The notes under the pieces were generated by a model. The model was not told where the DNA came from and did no database searches. It saw only the letters and a list, made by a program, of their open reading frames with translations. From positions 23,949,703 to 24,013,702 of the forward strand of contig NC_045146.1 in assembly GCF_008831285.2 (NCBI RefSeq): 64,000 nucleotides of DNA. The letters are read 5' to 3'. Both the position numbers and the translations under genes were made by a program. This document shows, piece by piece, positions 1 to 13,736 of the stretch; the stretch's first letter is position 1, and every line of letters starts with the position of its first letter. The stretch is from Nymphaea colorata. Lineage: Eukaryota; Streptophyta; Magnoliopsida; Nymphaeales; Nymphaeaceae.

Positions 1-288
1 TTTGCATATATTCCAATCATTGAGGCCTCCACTGGGCAGGCTCTTTCCATTAGGTTGTCGCTTTAAGACTTTCAAGTGACATTGCTAAAGATCTCTTAAA
101 TGTTTAAATGTTGCCAAAGCACATTAATCTATGAGTAGCTAGACCTCAGATCTGTTGAGGTGGTTTTAGTGCAGGACCTTCGAACATGAAAACCAATAGG
201 GACCTGAAGTGAACATGTTTCTGCCTTCATTAGAGCACAAAGAAGGATCAAGGCGCTAAGATTAGAAATCCGAGTGACTCAAATGAAC
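1..288. other. 3' flank of the PPR gene, no gene seen
   Basis: This is ordinary AT-rich sequence downstream of the minus-strand PPR gene, whose stop codon begins the next stretch. I see no reading frame, repeat or RNA gene here. Part of it is probably the 3' untranslated region of the PPR transcript. Confidence 0.5.
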
Positions 289-3123
289 TTAAGCAATCAC
301 CATCTCTTCCTCTCCACCTTGTTCAAAAATAAAGCTGCTTTCAACTAAATCAGCATTGTTCATTTGAGCTGTAAGGCCATCCAACATCTCATAAATTCTT
401 GAGCTCTCTGGATGCCTCGTATCAGCCACCATGAATTGATACTTCCTTCCCCCCATCTCCAAACAACTCCATCCTGTCTGCTTTTTCATCCCACTGTCCT
501 TCATAGCAGCTCTAACTCTCTGTGCTTCAGACCATTTTCCTGCTGTAGCATAAATATTTGTTAATTGGACTTTCCAAGCTATGTTTCCCGGGTCTAAAAT
601 GGCCAACTTCTTTGCAGCTCTTTCTGCCACGACCACATCCCTAGAACTCCTGCAAGCACCCAAGAGAGCTCCCCACACAGCTGAACCAGGTTCGAGAGGC
701 ATCTTATTTATAAACTCTTCTGCTTCTATCAAACGCCCGGACCTTCCCAAGATGTCAACTACACAAGCATAGTGATCCAAACTTGGCTCAATGCCATAGT
801 CAATTACCATGCTGTTAAAGCACTGGTAACCCTCCATTACGTTGCCTGAATGACCAAATGCAGACAACAAAGACACAAACGTGATGTCATTTGGGTGAGT
901 CGGACCATACTCTTGGAGCTGTGCAAAAATTTTCAAGGCAGACCTACTATCGCCATGCATCCCATATGCAGAAATCATTGAGTTCCAAGAGCTCAGATCC
1001 TTTTCTGGCATTTCCAAGAAAATCTGTTCTGCAAGATCGATTCTACCAGCCTTTGCGTACATATCCAACAAAGAATTCTGTACAAAGATATCTGAGTCAA
1101 TTCCTGACCTTATTATAAAACCATGGAGAATTTCACCATATCGTAAAGAACCAAGCTGAATGCAGGCTTGGAGTGCACTAAGCATTGTAACTGCATCTAT
1201 TTCTATATCATCATGTTGATTCATTTCATGTAGAAGCCGTAAGGCTTCATGTAAGCAGTCATTGCGGGCATAGCACTCAATCATGGTGTTCCACGAGATG
1301 TTGTCTCTTGAATGCATCCTGTCGAAAATCAAACAGGCAGAAGCAACCTGCTTACATTTTGCATACATGTCCATGAGTGAGTTCTCAACTACAGCACACG
1401 GAAGGAATCCATGTTTAATTAGGTAACAATGTATTGATTGGCCCCGTTTGAGAGATATTTCATGGCAGCAACCTTGCACTACAGTTGCCATAGTTTCTGG
1501 GCTTAGATATTCCTCAGCAATATGGGATTGGATAAAAATTTCCAGGGCTCTGCCGATAGAACCACTCTGCACGTATCCCACGATCATTGCACCCCATGAG
1601 TCTATGCTTCTCTCCAACAACTTATCGAAAACTTGATATGCGACATCCATCGATCTACTTTTTGTATACATATTTATGAGCGAAGTTGCAACGGTAGGGT
1701 CACTTCTCATCTCTGTCTTCATTACAAAACCATGAATTGACCTGCAAAGGTTTGGTGCATTTAGGTAACTACAACCACGCATTAGACTGGTCAATGTGAC
1801 GACATTTGGCATCACAAGGTCATTCTGCATCCTAAAAGCCCACATAAATGCTCTCTCAATTAGTTTGTGGTCTATGCACCCTGTGATGACTGATGTCCAA
1901 GAAACCACATCTCTGCAATTCATCCTGTCCAGCATCTTCTCAGCAGCACCGATAGCTCCACACTTAGAATAACTATCTATTAGAGAATTTAATAGAAACT
2001 TGTCCATTGAGAAACCATTCCTCAATGTATAAGCATGCACCATCATCACCAACTGCAAATACCGCCTTTGTGCACATGCCTGAAGCAGAGTTGCTAAAGT
2101 AAATTCATTAGGAAAAAGATTCTCGACTAGCATTTGCCTAAACATTTCAATGGCAGAGTCGCCTTCGCCATGCTGGCAATAACAGGAAATCAGAGCAGTC
2201 CAGGTGACTACATTTTGTTCATCCATTTGGTTGAACACATTCACCGCCATGTCCACGCACCCACACTTCGAATACATGTCCACCAGAGAGTTATCAACAA
2301 ACACGTCAATGCCCAATCCAAGCTTCAACATTTCTGCATGGATGCACATCCCAAAACTCACATCCCCCAGTGCGGTGCAAGCATTCAGAACTCCCACAAC
2401 AGTCATTGGATCAGGCAGGCACCCCTCCATCTTCATTTGCCGATAAAAAACTAAACCCTCCTCCGCAAAGCCATTCTGCACAGAACCACCAATCATCGCA
2501 TTCCAAGATGCGGTTTCTCTCTGAGGCATTCCATCGAACACTCTACACGCATTCTCAAACCGCCCGCAGTTAGCATACAAAGATATCAGAGAGGTCCCAA
2601 CGAAAGAATCCGGCAGGTACCCATTTCGCAGAACATGGCAATGAATCTCCTTCCCTGATTTCAGAAGCATAAGCTTGGAACACGCCTTAATGGCAGCAGG
2701 GAAAGTAAGACCATTAGGCCTCACGGAACCGCTCCATCCGAGCTCCGAGTACAAGGACACGGCATCAAGCCACGCACAGTTTATCCCAAAAGCCTTGATG
2801 ATCGAGTTCCACGAAACAATGTCAGGGTCTGGAATACAACGGAACAGGTCATGGGCATCGCCGGAACAACCAGAATTTCCATAGATGGAGAGAATTCTGG
2901 TGGCGAGAGCGAGGTCGTTGGGAAGGAGGGCCACCTTGAGAGCATGAGCGTGGACTTGTTTGGCGGATTCCAGACGAGGGGAGCCTCTAAGGAGGGTGAG
3001 AAGGTGGAGATGGGCGGTGGGGTTTGGAGCACCTTTGCTGTCCTCCGCCGCGTGATGACATCTCCCGCCGGTGGTTTTTGAAAACGAGGTTGGAAGCAAG
3101 ACCTGTGGAAGCTGCAGCAGCAT
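289..3123 (-). CDS. PLS-class pentatricopeptide repeat protein with E/E+ C-terminus
   Basis: A single uninterrupted frame of 944 codons with TAA at 289-291. The protein is a near-continuous array of PPR units; recurring phrases such as NSLxDMYxKCG, SWNxMI and PNxxTxxxxLxAC mark the alternating P, L and S motifs from about residue 90 to 815. From about residue 816 (VWGALLGACRSS) the sequence matches the E and E+ motifs (LTNIYATAGKW, GWSCLEMGGRKYQF). There is no DYW deaminase domain; about 25 low-complexity residues follow. Family knowledge: E/E+ PPR proteins bind organelle RNA and usually recruit a DYW partner for C-to-U editing. The first ~40 residues are basic, S/T-containing and low in acidic residues, as in a mitochondrial or plastid transit peptide, which supports the first ATG. 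Lack of introns is typical of the family. I cannot assign an RNA target or orthologue by eye. Confidence 0.93.
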   Translation of the reverse strand: MLLQLPQVLLPTSFSKTTGGRCHHAAEDSKGAPNPTAHLHLLTLLRGSPRLESAKQVHAHALKVALLPNDLALATRILSIYGNSGCSGDAHDLFRCIPDPDIVSWNSIIKAFGINCAWLDAVSLYSELGWSGSVRPNGLTFPAAIKACSKLMLLKSGKEIHCHVLRNGYLPDSFVGTSLISLYANCGRFENACRVFDGMPQRETASWNAMIGGSVQNGFAEEGLVFYRQMKMEGCLPDPMTVVGVLNACTALGDVSFGMCIHAEMLKLGLGIDVFVDNSLVDMYSKCGCVDMAVNVFNQMDEQNVVTWTALISCYCQHGEGDSAIEMFRQMLVENLFPNEFTLATLLQACAQRRYLQLVMMVHAYTLRNGFSMDKFLLNSLIDSYSKCGAIGAAEKMLDRMNCRDVVSWTSVITGCIDHKLIERAFMWAFRMQNDLVMPNVVTLTSLMRGCSYLNAPNLCRSIHGFVMKTEMRSDPTVATSLINMYTKSRSMDVAYQVFDKLLERSIDSWGAMIVGYVQSGSIGRALEIFIQSHIAEEYLSPETMATVVQGCCHEISLKRGQSIHCYLIKHGFLPCAVVENSLMDMYAKCKQVASACLIFDRMHSRDNISWNTMIECYARNDCLHEALRLLHEMNQHDDIEIDAVTMLSALQACIQLGSLRYGEILHGFIIRSGIDSDIFVQNSLLDMYAKAGRIDLAEQIFLEMPEKDLSSWNSMISAYGMHGDSRSALKIFAQLQEYGPTHPNDITFVSLLSAFGHSGNVMEGYQCFNSMVIDYGIEPSLDHYACVVDILGRSGRLIEAEEFINKMPLEPGSAVWGALLGACRSSRDVVVAERAAKKLAILDPGNIAWKVQLTNIYATAGKWSEAQRVRAAMKDSGMKKQTGWSCLEMGGRKYQFMVADTRHPESSRIYEMLDGLTAQMNNADLVESSFIFEQGGEEEMVIA

Positions 3124-4673
3124 CGGACAGTAGGGGAAGAGTTGAGAATTTGGGACTCACTGCCAGAGTTGAGAATTTGGGCCTCAATGAGGAAAAAAAT
3201 ATATTTTCCAAGAGCTGCAATGAACTAGAACAAGTTCTTTGGGCGGAACTGCTACATCCCATGGAAGTTATGTCTACGATAAAACCAGGCAGCTCTAAGG
3301 TATGGCTTCATATATATATATATATATATATTAATCCAACCTTATATTCTTATGATCATTCAATTGATTTTAGTAGGAAACATGTATAAATTAATCATTT
3401 GCTATGTCTGAATATATTTTGAGCAATGAAAAAATCAAGAGCTCAACACTGAAAACTTGAACAAGATTTTTTCAATCAAAAGAACTTTTAGAAGATAAAT
3501 TTGAACTAAAACATGCCTTACCATACTAAATGGTGGTAGACATATCTGCAGCATCATATCAAGTTATAAGGATGTCTCTGGGTGATAATTTGTCTCCAAA
3601 ACGATGTTTTAAGCATACTTAAGTGATTCTAAACTGGGTTAGGAAAAAATCCCAGTCTTGATAGACTAAACATTTTCCAAAGTGGTGTGAATAACCTCTC
3701 CCCCACCTCCCCCCGCACGCCTCCTTACTCCCTACTGTTTTTCATAGAAAACTTTTTTTTTCTTTCACCTAAACGCACAAACTTCAATATTTGATAAAAA
3801 ACGAAGTTGCCACAAAACCTGATTTGTGCCATCTAAAACACTTCAGAAGAATATCTAAGTGTAGTTGAAGTGCCTGAATTTTCTTGGACGCAAGATTTGA
3901 GATACCTCAATCTCTGTGAATTACTTCCAAGATCTCATTCCAGATGCATTCTTCACTTTATAAGTAATTCTAATCGATGTTATATGAATATCGTTATAAT
4001 CGTGTGTTTTTTTTTTGTGTGACATGGTTATGTTTGTAGTGTGGTGTTGAAGTTTTTTTTGCATTTTTTGTAACAGGTTTTGGTTTGACATTGTTACGTT
4101 TAGTTGATGGTAATACTTTTTAATTTAAACATTCAATGGAACCATTTTTTGTCTCTCCATTCTTTGTCTTTTGTACAGTCACACACGGTGAGGCCTGTCA
4201 AGAAGCCCAAACCAAATATTCATTGTGAAATCTAATCTTTAGGTTCTTCTCATCATCAAGCTATATATTCAAACTAAATGGTTGTTACATTTATTTCATG
4301 CTCAAAAGTGCACTTTCATTTTCAGGGCCATTTTATCTTAAAAAAAAATCAAAAGAGAAAAGCACATATGAAGCATAACATAAATTAGCAACGTGAAAGA
4401 TCTCATTTTCTGCTAATATATGATGTTTGTGTGCATCCAAGTGGGTGTAGAAATTTGCGTAAAACGTTGGGTGACCTAATGCTAGGTCACAGCCAGACTC
4501 CTCCGTTCTTCTTTCACCGGGGGGGAGGAGAGGGTCGACCGAATTTACAAAATTGCCACCTGCGCTTTTAAACTCTGCAGCTATAAGAGCCCCTTGCCTT
4601 CGTCCATTTTGGTCCGAGTCGTCTGACTGCGGGCGTTAGCGAGAGGGGGAGCGGGAAAGAGGTTAGGGCAAAT
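3124..4673. other. Intergenic region between PPR gene and NRPB10
   Basis: No gene is recognised. A (TA)n tract lies at about 3310-3331. The divergent arrangement means this 1.5 kb holds the promoters of both the minus-strand PPR gene and the plus-strand NRPB10 gene. The last ~170 bases before NRPB10 are GC-richer and probably form its core promoter and 5' untranslated region. Confidence 0.5.
3310..3331. repeat. (TA)n microsatellite
   Basis: About eleven TA units in a row, upstream of the PPR gene. Simple repeat with no other sign of function. Confidence 0.95.
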
Positions 4674-6925
<2,252 letters not shown>

Positions 6926-7331
6926 TGACTCCGCACATAGGAACGGCATGTGGCGTTGCGTGGATGGTTATGCGTAGAAGTGGAAAGGTAGTTTTGATTT
7001 TGGCTCTTGATATGGAGAAACTGTATAAAGGAGATGCGCCTAATATTATACTATGACTTTAAAGACCGATTGTCGTGGAATGAATTGAACTTGTTTGCTG
7101 CCTGTTAGAAATCGTTTCCGAAAGACTGACTTCATACCGTTTTAGATGACTCAGCAAGAAGAAATAATCAGTGTTCGCAAGAATTTTTTTTTTTTTTTTT
7201 TTTTTTTGTGAGATTCATCCGCTGTATCTCCATTGGGAAACCAGGTATACACATCCAAGAATTTCCCTACAGTTTATTTTACGTGGTGAACTTAGTGCTA
7301 CCCTTGAAGATTTTCAAAATGCGAGTCTGTG

Positions 7332-7447
7332 TATACATAGTAGTTTTTTTTTTCTTTAAAACACGAATCTGTGTTTCTAAAATTAGTTTTAACCTTTCAA
7401 GTTATACATAGTATATTTTTTTTTCTTTAAAACACGAATCTGTGTTT
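7332..7447. repeat. Direct duplication, ~45-bp unit, period ~71
   Basis: The phrase TATACATAGTA, a T-rich run, then TTTAAAACACGAATCTGTGTTT occurs twice, starting at 7332 and about 7403, with a non-repeated spacer. A local tandem duplication with slight divergence in the T run. Confidence 0.8.
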
Positions 7448-7659
7448 ATTTAAATTTATTTTTATTAGCTATTATCTTCTAATTTCTTTCCACATGAAAT
7501 TGGAAAGGAGAAGAAAAAAAAAAAACTACTATTAACAGTCCTTAAAAAAGTCTTTCAAATTTTTTACTTAAGTGTATCAAACAAAGTTAATTTTACCCTA
7601 TAAAAAACTACTATGTGCATAAGGTTAATTTTACTTGTTAAATTTTACCTTGTCATCAA

Positions 7660-7763
7660 ACATGCTTCAAATTGAAAGATGGAGAAATTTATCTTGTAAA
7701 TTTTTTCAATAAAATTTACCACAGTAAATTTACCTTCTTCCATGCCATCAAACGAAACGGGCC
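7660..7763 (-). mobile_element. Partial copy of a GGCCCGTTTGATGG-ended repeat (MITE-like)
   Basis: Read on the minus strand this begins GGCCCGTTTCGTTTGATGG and continues with two GGTAAATTT-type units and TGAAAAAATTTACA. The same order of motifs recurs on the plus strand at 44778-44860. The outer end abuts TTA, fitting the 3-bp target of PIF/Harbinger (Tourist-like) elements. No matching second end is visible, so it looks partial. The family assignment is inference. Confidence 0.5.
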
Positions 7764-8998
7764 TTAAAGTAACAGGCTGGAGGTTGAGTTAGTATTTTGC
7801 GCACAAGCCCACTGTTCTCCTGTAGTTTCATGAGTGAAACCGGATGAGGATGCCTATATAGGGATTGCTAAAACAGGGCATGGAGGTAAACGAAGTGGAA
7901 ATGATAGAACTGGGCTTCAGCCACTTTGCCCGTTCACCAGAAATGAAGTATAACTTTTGGCTCGTGCTTCTATTGCAGGAGTACCGCATAAATCAATCAA
8001 GAAAGAAAAGGGGAATATTGATTATCCGATGCGTGGCTTAAAAACACACTAGACAGATTCTCCATTTTCTTTCTGTTCATGGTGTAATTCTTAATACAAA
8101 AGTTAGCTTGAGCTCGACGCAGTAATCAGTAGGATGAAATCGTCGCGTTCGATTTTGTAAACATGTCGGCTCAATCGTGGCTTACCTTGTTGCATACGCC
8201 AAGAACTCTGTTTCGAGGAAAACAAAACCTCAAGACCAGGAAGCAGTACCGACGTAGGCATTACTAGGTTTACGACAGCAAATTGATGTCGAGACTTCTC
8301 AAAATCATTGGCAATTCATCATCAATTGGCTCTTAATGAGGCATCTTGCTTTAATTAGGAAAACCTGAACCGTGCTTGTCTATAGGGATGACACATGCAC
8401 CTTGGTATTGGCTTATGCTCCCATTCTGAATCATGTGGACGCCAAAATCCTTTATGGATCTTCCCAATATAGAGAAGCACTCGCTGTCGTGGCTCGGTTT
8501 ACCTGTTGTCGAATTTGTTATACCAGGCATCAGCTCCAATCTGTCAATTAAAGCTACATGCTGCCGGACTTACCGGATCAGAGTGGTTCCGTGCCCGGAG
8601 GCAGACATCCTAAAGATCAAACAACGCGAGGTCCCGGGTTAAGCATAGTCTGGCACTCAATTTGATTTAATAGTCGATTATCGTCCCCAAAAAACAAAAA
8701 ACCAACCACCAAAAAGGAAACCACAACCAAAATTTTATCTTTTAACATCATCTGGTTTACAGAGACGTTCTTAGAGCTCGAGCATGAAAGCAAATGAAAA
8801 TGCAAAAGATTATCAAGACAGAATAAAGCTTGTCCGTACCAGGCTCCACGGCACGTGTTGGAAATAGCGACCAAATAACTTAATGTAAACGTGCCTGAAA
8901 GCTGAAACCAGCGGTCGTGTGTATAACAAGTATGCACCATTTGCCAATTACAAATGCTCGAGTTCCAGCCGCCGCTGCCAAATCAACAATAAGGAGCA

Positions 8999-11900
8999 CT
9001 AATCTTCTTTCTTGTCAGGAGCATCCAGAGCAGCTAGCCTCTCAACTAGAGGTGGGTGAGAATAATGGTAAGCAGAGTACCATGGATCTGTATTCATGGC
9101 TGAAAGATTTTCCTCCTAAAGAGTGGTGAGAGTTAGTATTAAGTCTTAAGTGCAAACAAGCAGGAAGAGCAAACTACATACCTGAAGTTTCACTAGACCT
9201 GCTCGCAGTGGTGCACCATACCCAAGCTTCTTTGCAAAAGCATCAGCCTAAAAACAGTAGATAGTAGTCAAGTTTCCATTAAATGCCAAGTCGCTGTGAA
9301 AAACAAAATATACATAGTTTACCTGAAATTCGAATGCACGGCTAACAAGATTAAGAACGAAACTCACAAGATGCTGAAGCGGTATTACCGTGTGCTGCAA
9401 AGGGCAAGTCATAATGAGAAAGATTAGTAGCTGTTTTAGTAGGGATATATTCTGTTCATTTTGCCACCTGCCTAGCGTTACAATCGGACTCAGTTATAGC
9501 TCGAATTGCCCAATTCAAATTTCAAACCGAATTGATGAAAGTCCTGTTGAGGCACTTCTAATTTTTGAACAACTTAACATTTTTGCTATTATTCAACAAG
9601 TATTGTTTTATTCTTTTCCAGTTGATTGATGCACTACTAACCACAAAATATTAGCATGCAAAAAGGGTATTATTTAGGCAATAGCAGAAACTAAACATTA
9701 CCAATGAAAAACACGCACAACTGATTTGTGTTAACATAACAACCACCCAAGAAAAATCTGTGACAAAACAGAGCATCATAGGAAGTCTACCAAGCTGCAG
9801 CTGCTAGCTCGGACATAAACTAAGAATATATGAATAACAAAATGATGCTAATATTACCATTTGGACATTAATTTGGTGCTTTAAACATGTCAAAATATCT
9901 AAAATATACTTAAAAAATGATAACGATTTAAAATGTTCTTGTCTAGTGGTCTAACACTAGATGGCATTCATTCTTGTAAATATTGCAGGGGCTAATAATA
10001 TCTAGACTAGGCAATTCTACTTAACAAATAATGGAGAGAGAGGAGAACGTGATACCTGAAAAATGATAAGCCCAATAAGTACAGGCTGTGTTTCAAAACC
10101 AAAACTAAGAAATAGGTCCTTCGAGTTCCTCACAAGCGTATAACCCCCAAACTGCAAAAACGTGAGAACCTGCATACCAAAATAATCAGTAGAAAAGTGG
10201 ATATGGAAAATAATAGTTACAAACTTAAAGTTTTGGATTGAAGAAATAATCTAGGCAAGCAAGTTACAAGGACCAGATGGTTCTTGATTATTGTAAACTT
10301 AGGAGCATAAAAATGCAGAGTCACTGACTGAACGGAGCATGTTTAAAAGATATACGAATAAACAAACCTGAACAGCAATGAAAGAGTACATGGTATGGTT
10401 GAGTTTCCAATGCCCCAGTTCGTGAGCAATGACAGCAACCACTTCCTCCCCATTTTTACACTGAAAAAAATTCACAATGCAAAAAACATTAGGTTTTACA
10501 AGGAAAAAGATAAACGCTCTCCAAATGATTCAAATTAAATCATCATTAACTTCTAGAAGAAAATATTGCATCAACCAAAATCCATATTTTGATGCTTCAC
10601 CACCATAGAAAACTCAATTGAGGTCCCTCAATGTGAATGAACAAATCTACAAAATAGTGGAAACAACCGTACCTGTTGAATCAATGTATCATAAAGAACA
10701 ATTCTCTTGTTGTTGAAAAAGCCATACATATATGCCTGCCAATAAATAGAAAAAGAAAGTGATTTCAGATTACACGAACACTCATTAAATAGCGTGTGTA
10801 TCAAGAAATCTTTATCCACAACGATAATGCCAATATCATAGAAAGCAAGCTGCATAAAAGTTTCATTAGGTACATAACTAAGAGAGAATTTATTTGAAAG
10901 ACGGTGATCTTCAAAAGCAAAGAGGCACCATCACTGTCAGCTTCAAAATACCCAATAGAACTTAGCATTTAGATTGATTATTTTCTGCCTTATGTCATTC
11001 ATATCCCTTCTGGCCTCCGTTTACTGTTCTCTTAGACAAAAGCACATGGCTGGGCCACCTAGCCGCCTGAGTGAAAAAAGAGAAACAGTTTTTTTCCTAT
11101 TTTCATCATCTTCTGCTTTTACCTTTTCCATTATTCTTCTCCCAACCTTTTTCCTTTTTCGTCTTGTTTTTCTTCTCTTTCTCCTTCTCGCACTTCTTCC
11201 ATCTCATTCTTTTCCTTTCATACTGTCATTTGGCACAGCGAAGCACTACCTAGGCCTTTTTGGAGGAGCACTGTCTAGGCCAGATTAGCGCGTTTCACTA
11301 CCAAGGGTGTCTTTATAACATAGTATTCATAATCCAATATATTCTGCTCCATTTCCTAGTCAGCGGCTGGGAAACAAGCCCCTAAAAGGAACATAGGTTC
11401 TGCTTGCATGTATCATTTATGTGTTAAAACATGCAAAATGGTATCAGATTCTGCATTCCACAGAAGATATCCAATGCAAAGAACAATCGGAGAAGATTTT
11501 GACAATCACAAACAAAGAAACATAGGTATCTTGAAGACACTGCAATACCAATAACTAGTTTGAGGCTTTTAGCTAATATCAAGCGACTATTTCAAGAAGA
11601 TCAAATTAGAGTTTAATATCAGTGTACTAAAATAAAATTTTATTTATGTAATCACTTTTACTGTATACCTTTTAGCATTTTATTTATTTTGTTGGTAAAC
11701 TCTTTTGACTTCAATTTCTCAAGTGCTACTAAAACATTCTATTCTATTTGTTTCCTTTATATGTTTAATTATTTGAAATGTCATAAAGTTTTTAAGGTTT
11801 CCACAGAACTCGTCTAAAGAAAGTAGCCCAAGCTCACCACCAAGAATGATAGTGACAATGAGATCCACGACCACAAGGGACAGTCTGATCAAGGTAAAAA

Positions 11901-13689
11901 ATGAACTGAATTGTAGAATGCAAGAGCATCCACTCATTCATAACTATATAAACATTTAAATGTGTATACAGAATGAAGAAGATCAAATTCTGAATTTTTT
12001 TTTTTTGGCTGAAGAATTAAGAATACCTCAAGAAACAGAAGAATCTACATCCAAGTGGTAACCACTGAACCCACAAAGATAGCAACGAATCACAAACATA
12101 AGTCAATTGCATAAATTTATACGCACATTACTATGGCTTGATCTTGTGGATCCATCAACTACGAACAATTTCTTCAGAGGGAACTTTAACGATGCAGCAA
12201 GCATCTCAATCTTTTGACGGAGATCTCCATCAGGAAGCTTTTAAGAAACAAGGAACAAGATCAATAAGTGAATTAGTGAAGGAAAAATCAACGACAGACC
12301 TCTAGACCCGGGAACAGAAGAAGCTTAGAGCAAATGTTCAAAAGCAGGGAAAATACTCACAGGGGTGAATTTATTGAACAGTGGTGCTATCAGGACAGGA
12401 TATAGGGTCATCATCACAAGAGACAGCACAAATACAAATGCCCAAAGATATATTGCCAAGTACGGTCCTCCTTTCTGAAACATAAACAAGCAAATTTTAA
12501 TGTTTCCACAATGGAAGAGAAAACTGTAAACCAATTTGTTCAGATTACATATCCATACATTGAAATCAGGAAACAGAATAGCACCCTAAAGCTACCCAAA
12601 AAAGGTCATCATGCCATAGCAGAATAAACTACAGAATCACTATAGTTCTAAGTTATTCACATAAAATACCTGCACAATTACGATTATTGCAGACACAATA
12701 GGTGGACCAAGCACAAGCGATAAACACATGCTCTTGAACATGTCTCTGAAGAACAACCAAATCGTTTGCTGTAAAAGAAGGAAGCAAAATTTCAGCAGGC
12801 CCACTTTATCAAAAATTAACAAAGGCCAAGATACATGTTATTATCTCCAACAAGAATGACGCAAGGAGAAACTTAGAAAAATAAAATACTAAATAAACAG
12901 TAATTATGACATCGAGTATGGTAAGGAGACAAACTTTATTAAAGCCATGGCGAGCCTCAATTACAAAGGTCGAGTACAGTGAGAACGGCAAATCAATTAT
13001 CTGCAATACAATAATCAGTATTGAGCAGAAAATCACTTAGGATCATATGATAATAAACAAATAACAATTAACAACATTTATGCTGACAAAGACTGATATT
13101 CAAGCAAGAATTTTTTTTCCCAATTTAACCTAAAACAGAATGAGGAGAGAACTTACCTGAAAGCAATGCAACTCAACTTAACCATGAGTTAATAATACCA
13201 AAAGTTCAATAGGAAAGAGAAAAGTCCCAGACAAACTATGTTTGGGTGCCAAGCAGCGCCTAGCGCGTAGGCGAGGCCTAGGCAAAAAAGGTAACCAATG
13301 TTTTTAATTTTTTTAGTTATGTTAACTTGTCAAGTTATTTAGGTTAACTATTACTAATATTTGGAATGTCAAGAATAGTGATATAACAAGCATAATCAAC
13401 TTAAGCAGTCAAAAATTGATTATTTACTTCATTGAATATGCAAAATCAATAGAAGAAGTATTCAAGAAGGCTTTAATCCATCTGTACTTAAAGAAAGACG
13501 TAATATAATAAAAAAGACTAACAATTGATAATAGTATACATAACAGTAACAATACATATAAGCACATAACCATACTAACGTATACATATAACAGGTATCG
13601 CAATACTACATATTATATAACAGGCTAACAGTATATACGTATAATAGGTGATGCAATCCTATATAAAAGGTATAACACACTGTATAACA

Positions 13690-13736
<47 letters not shown>
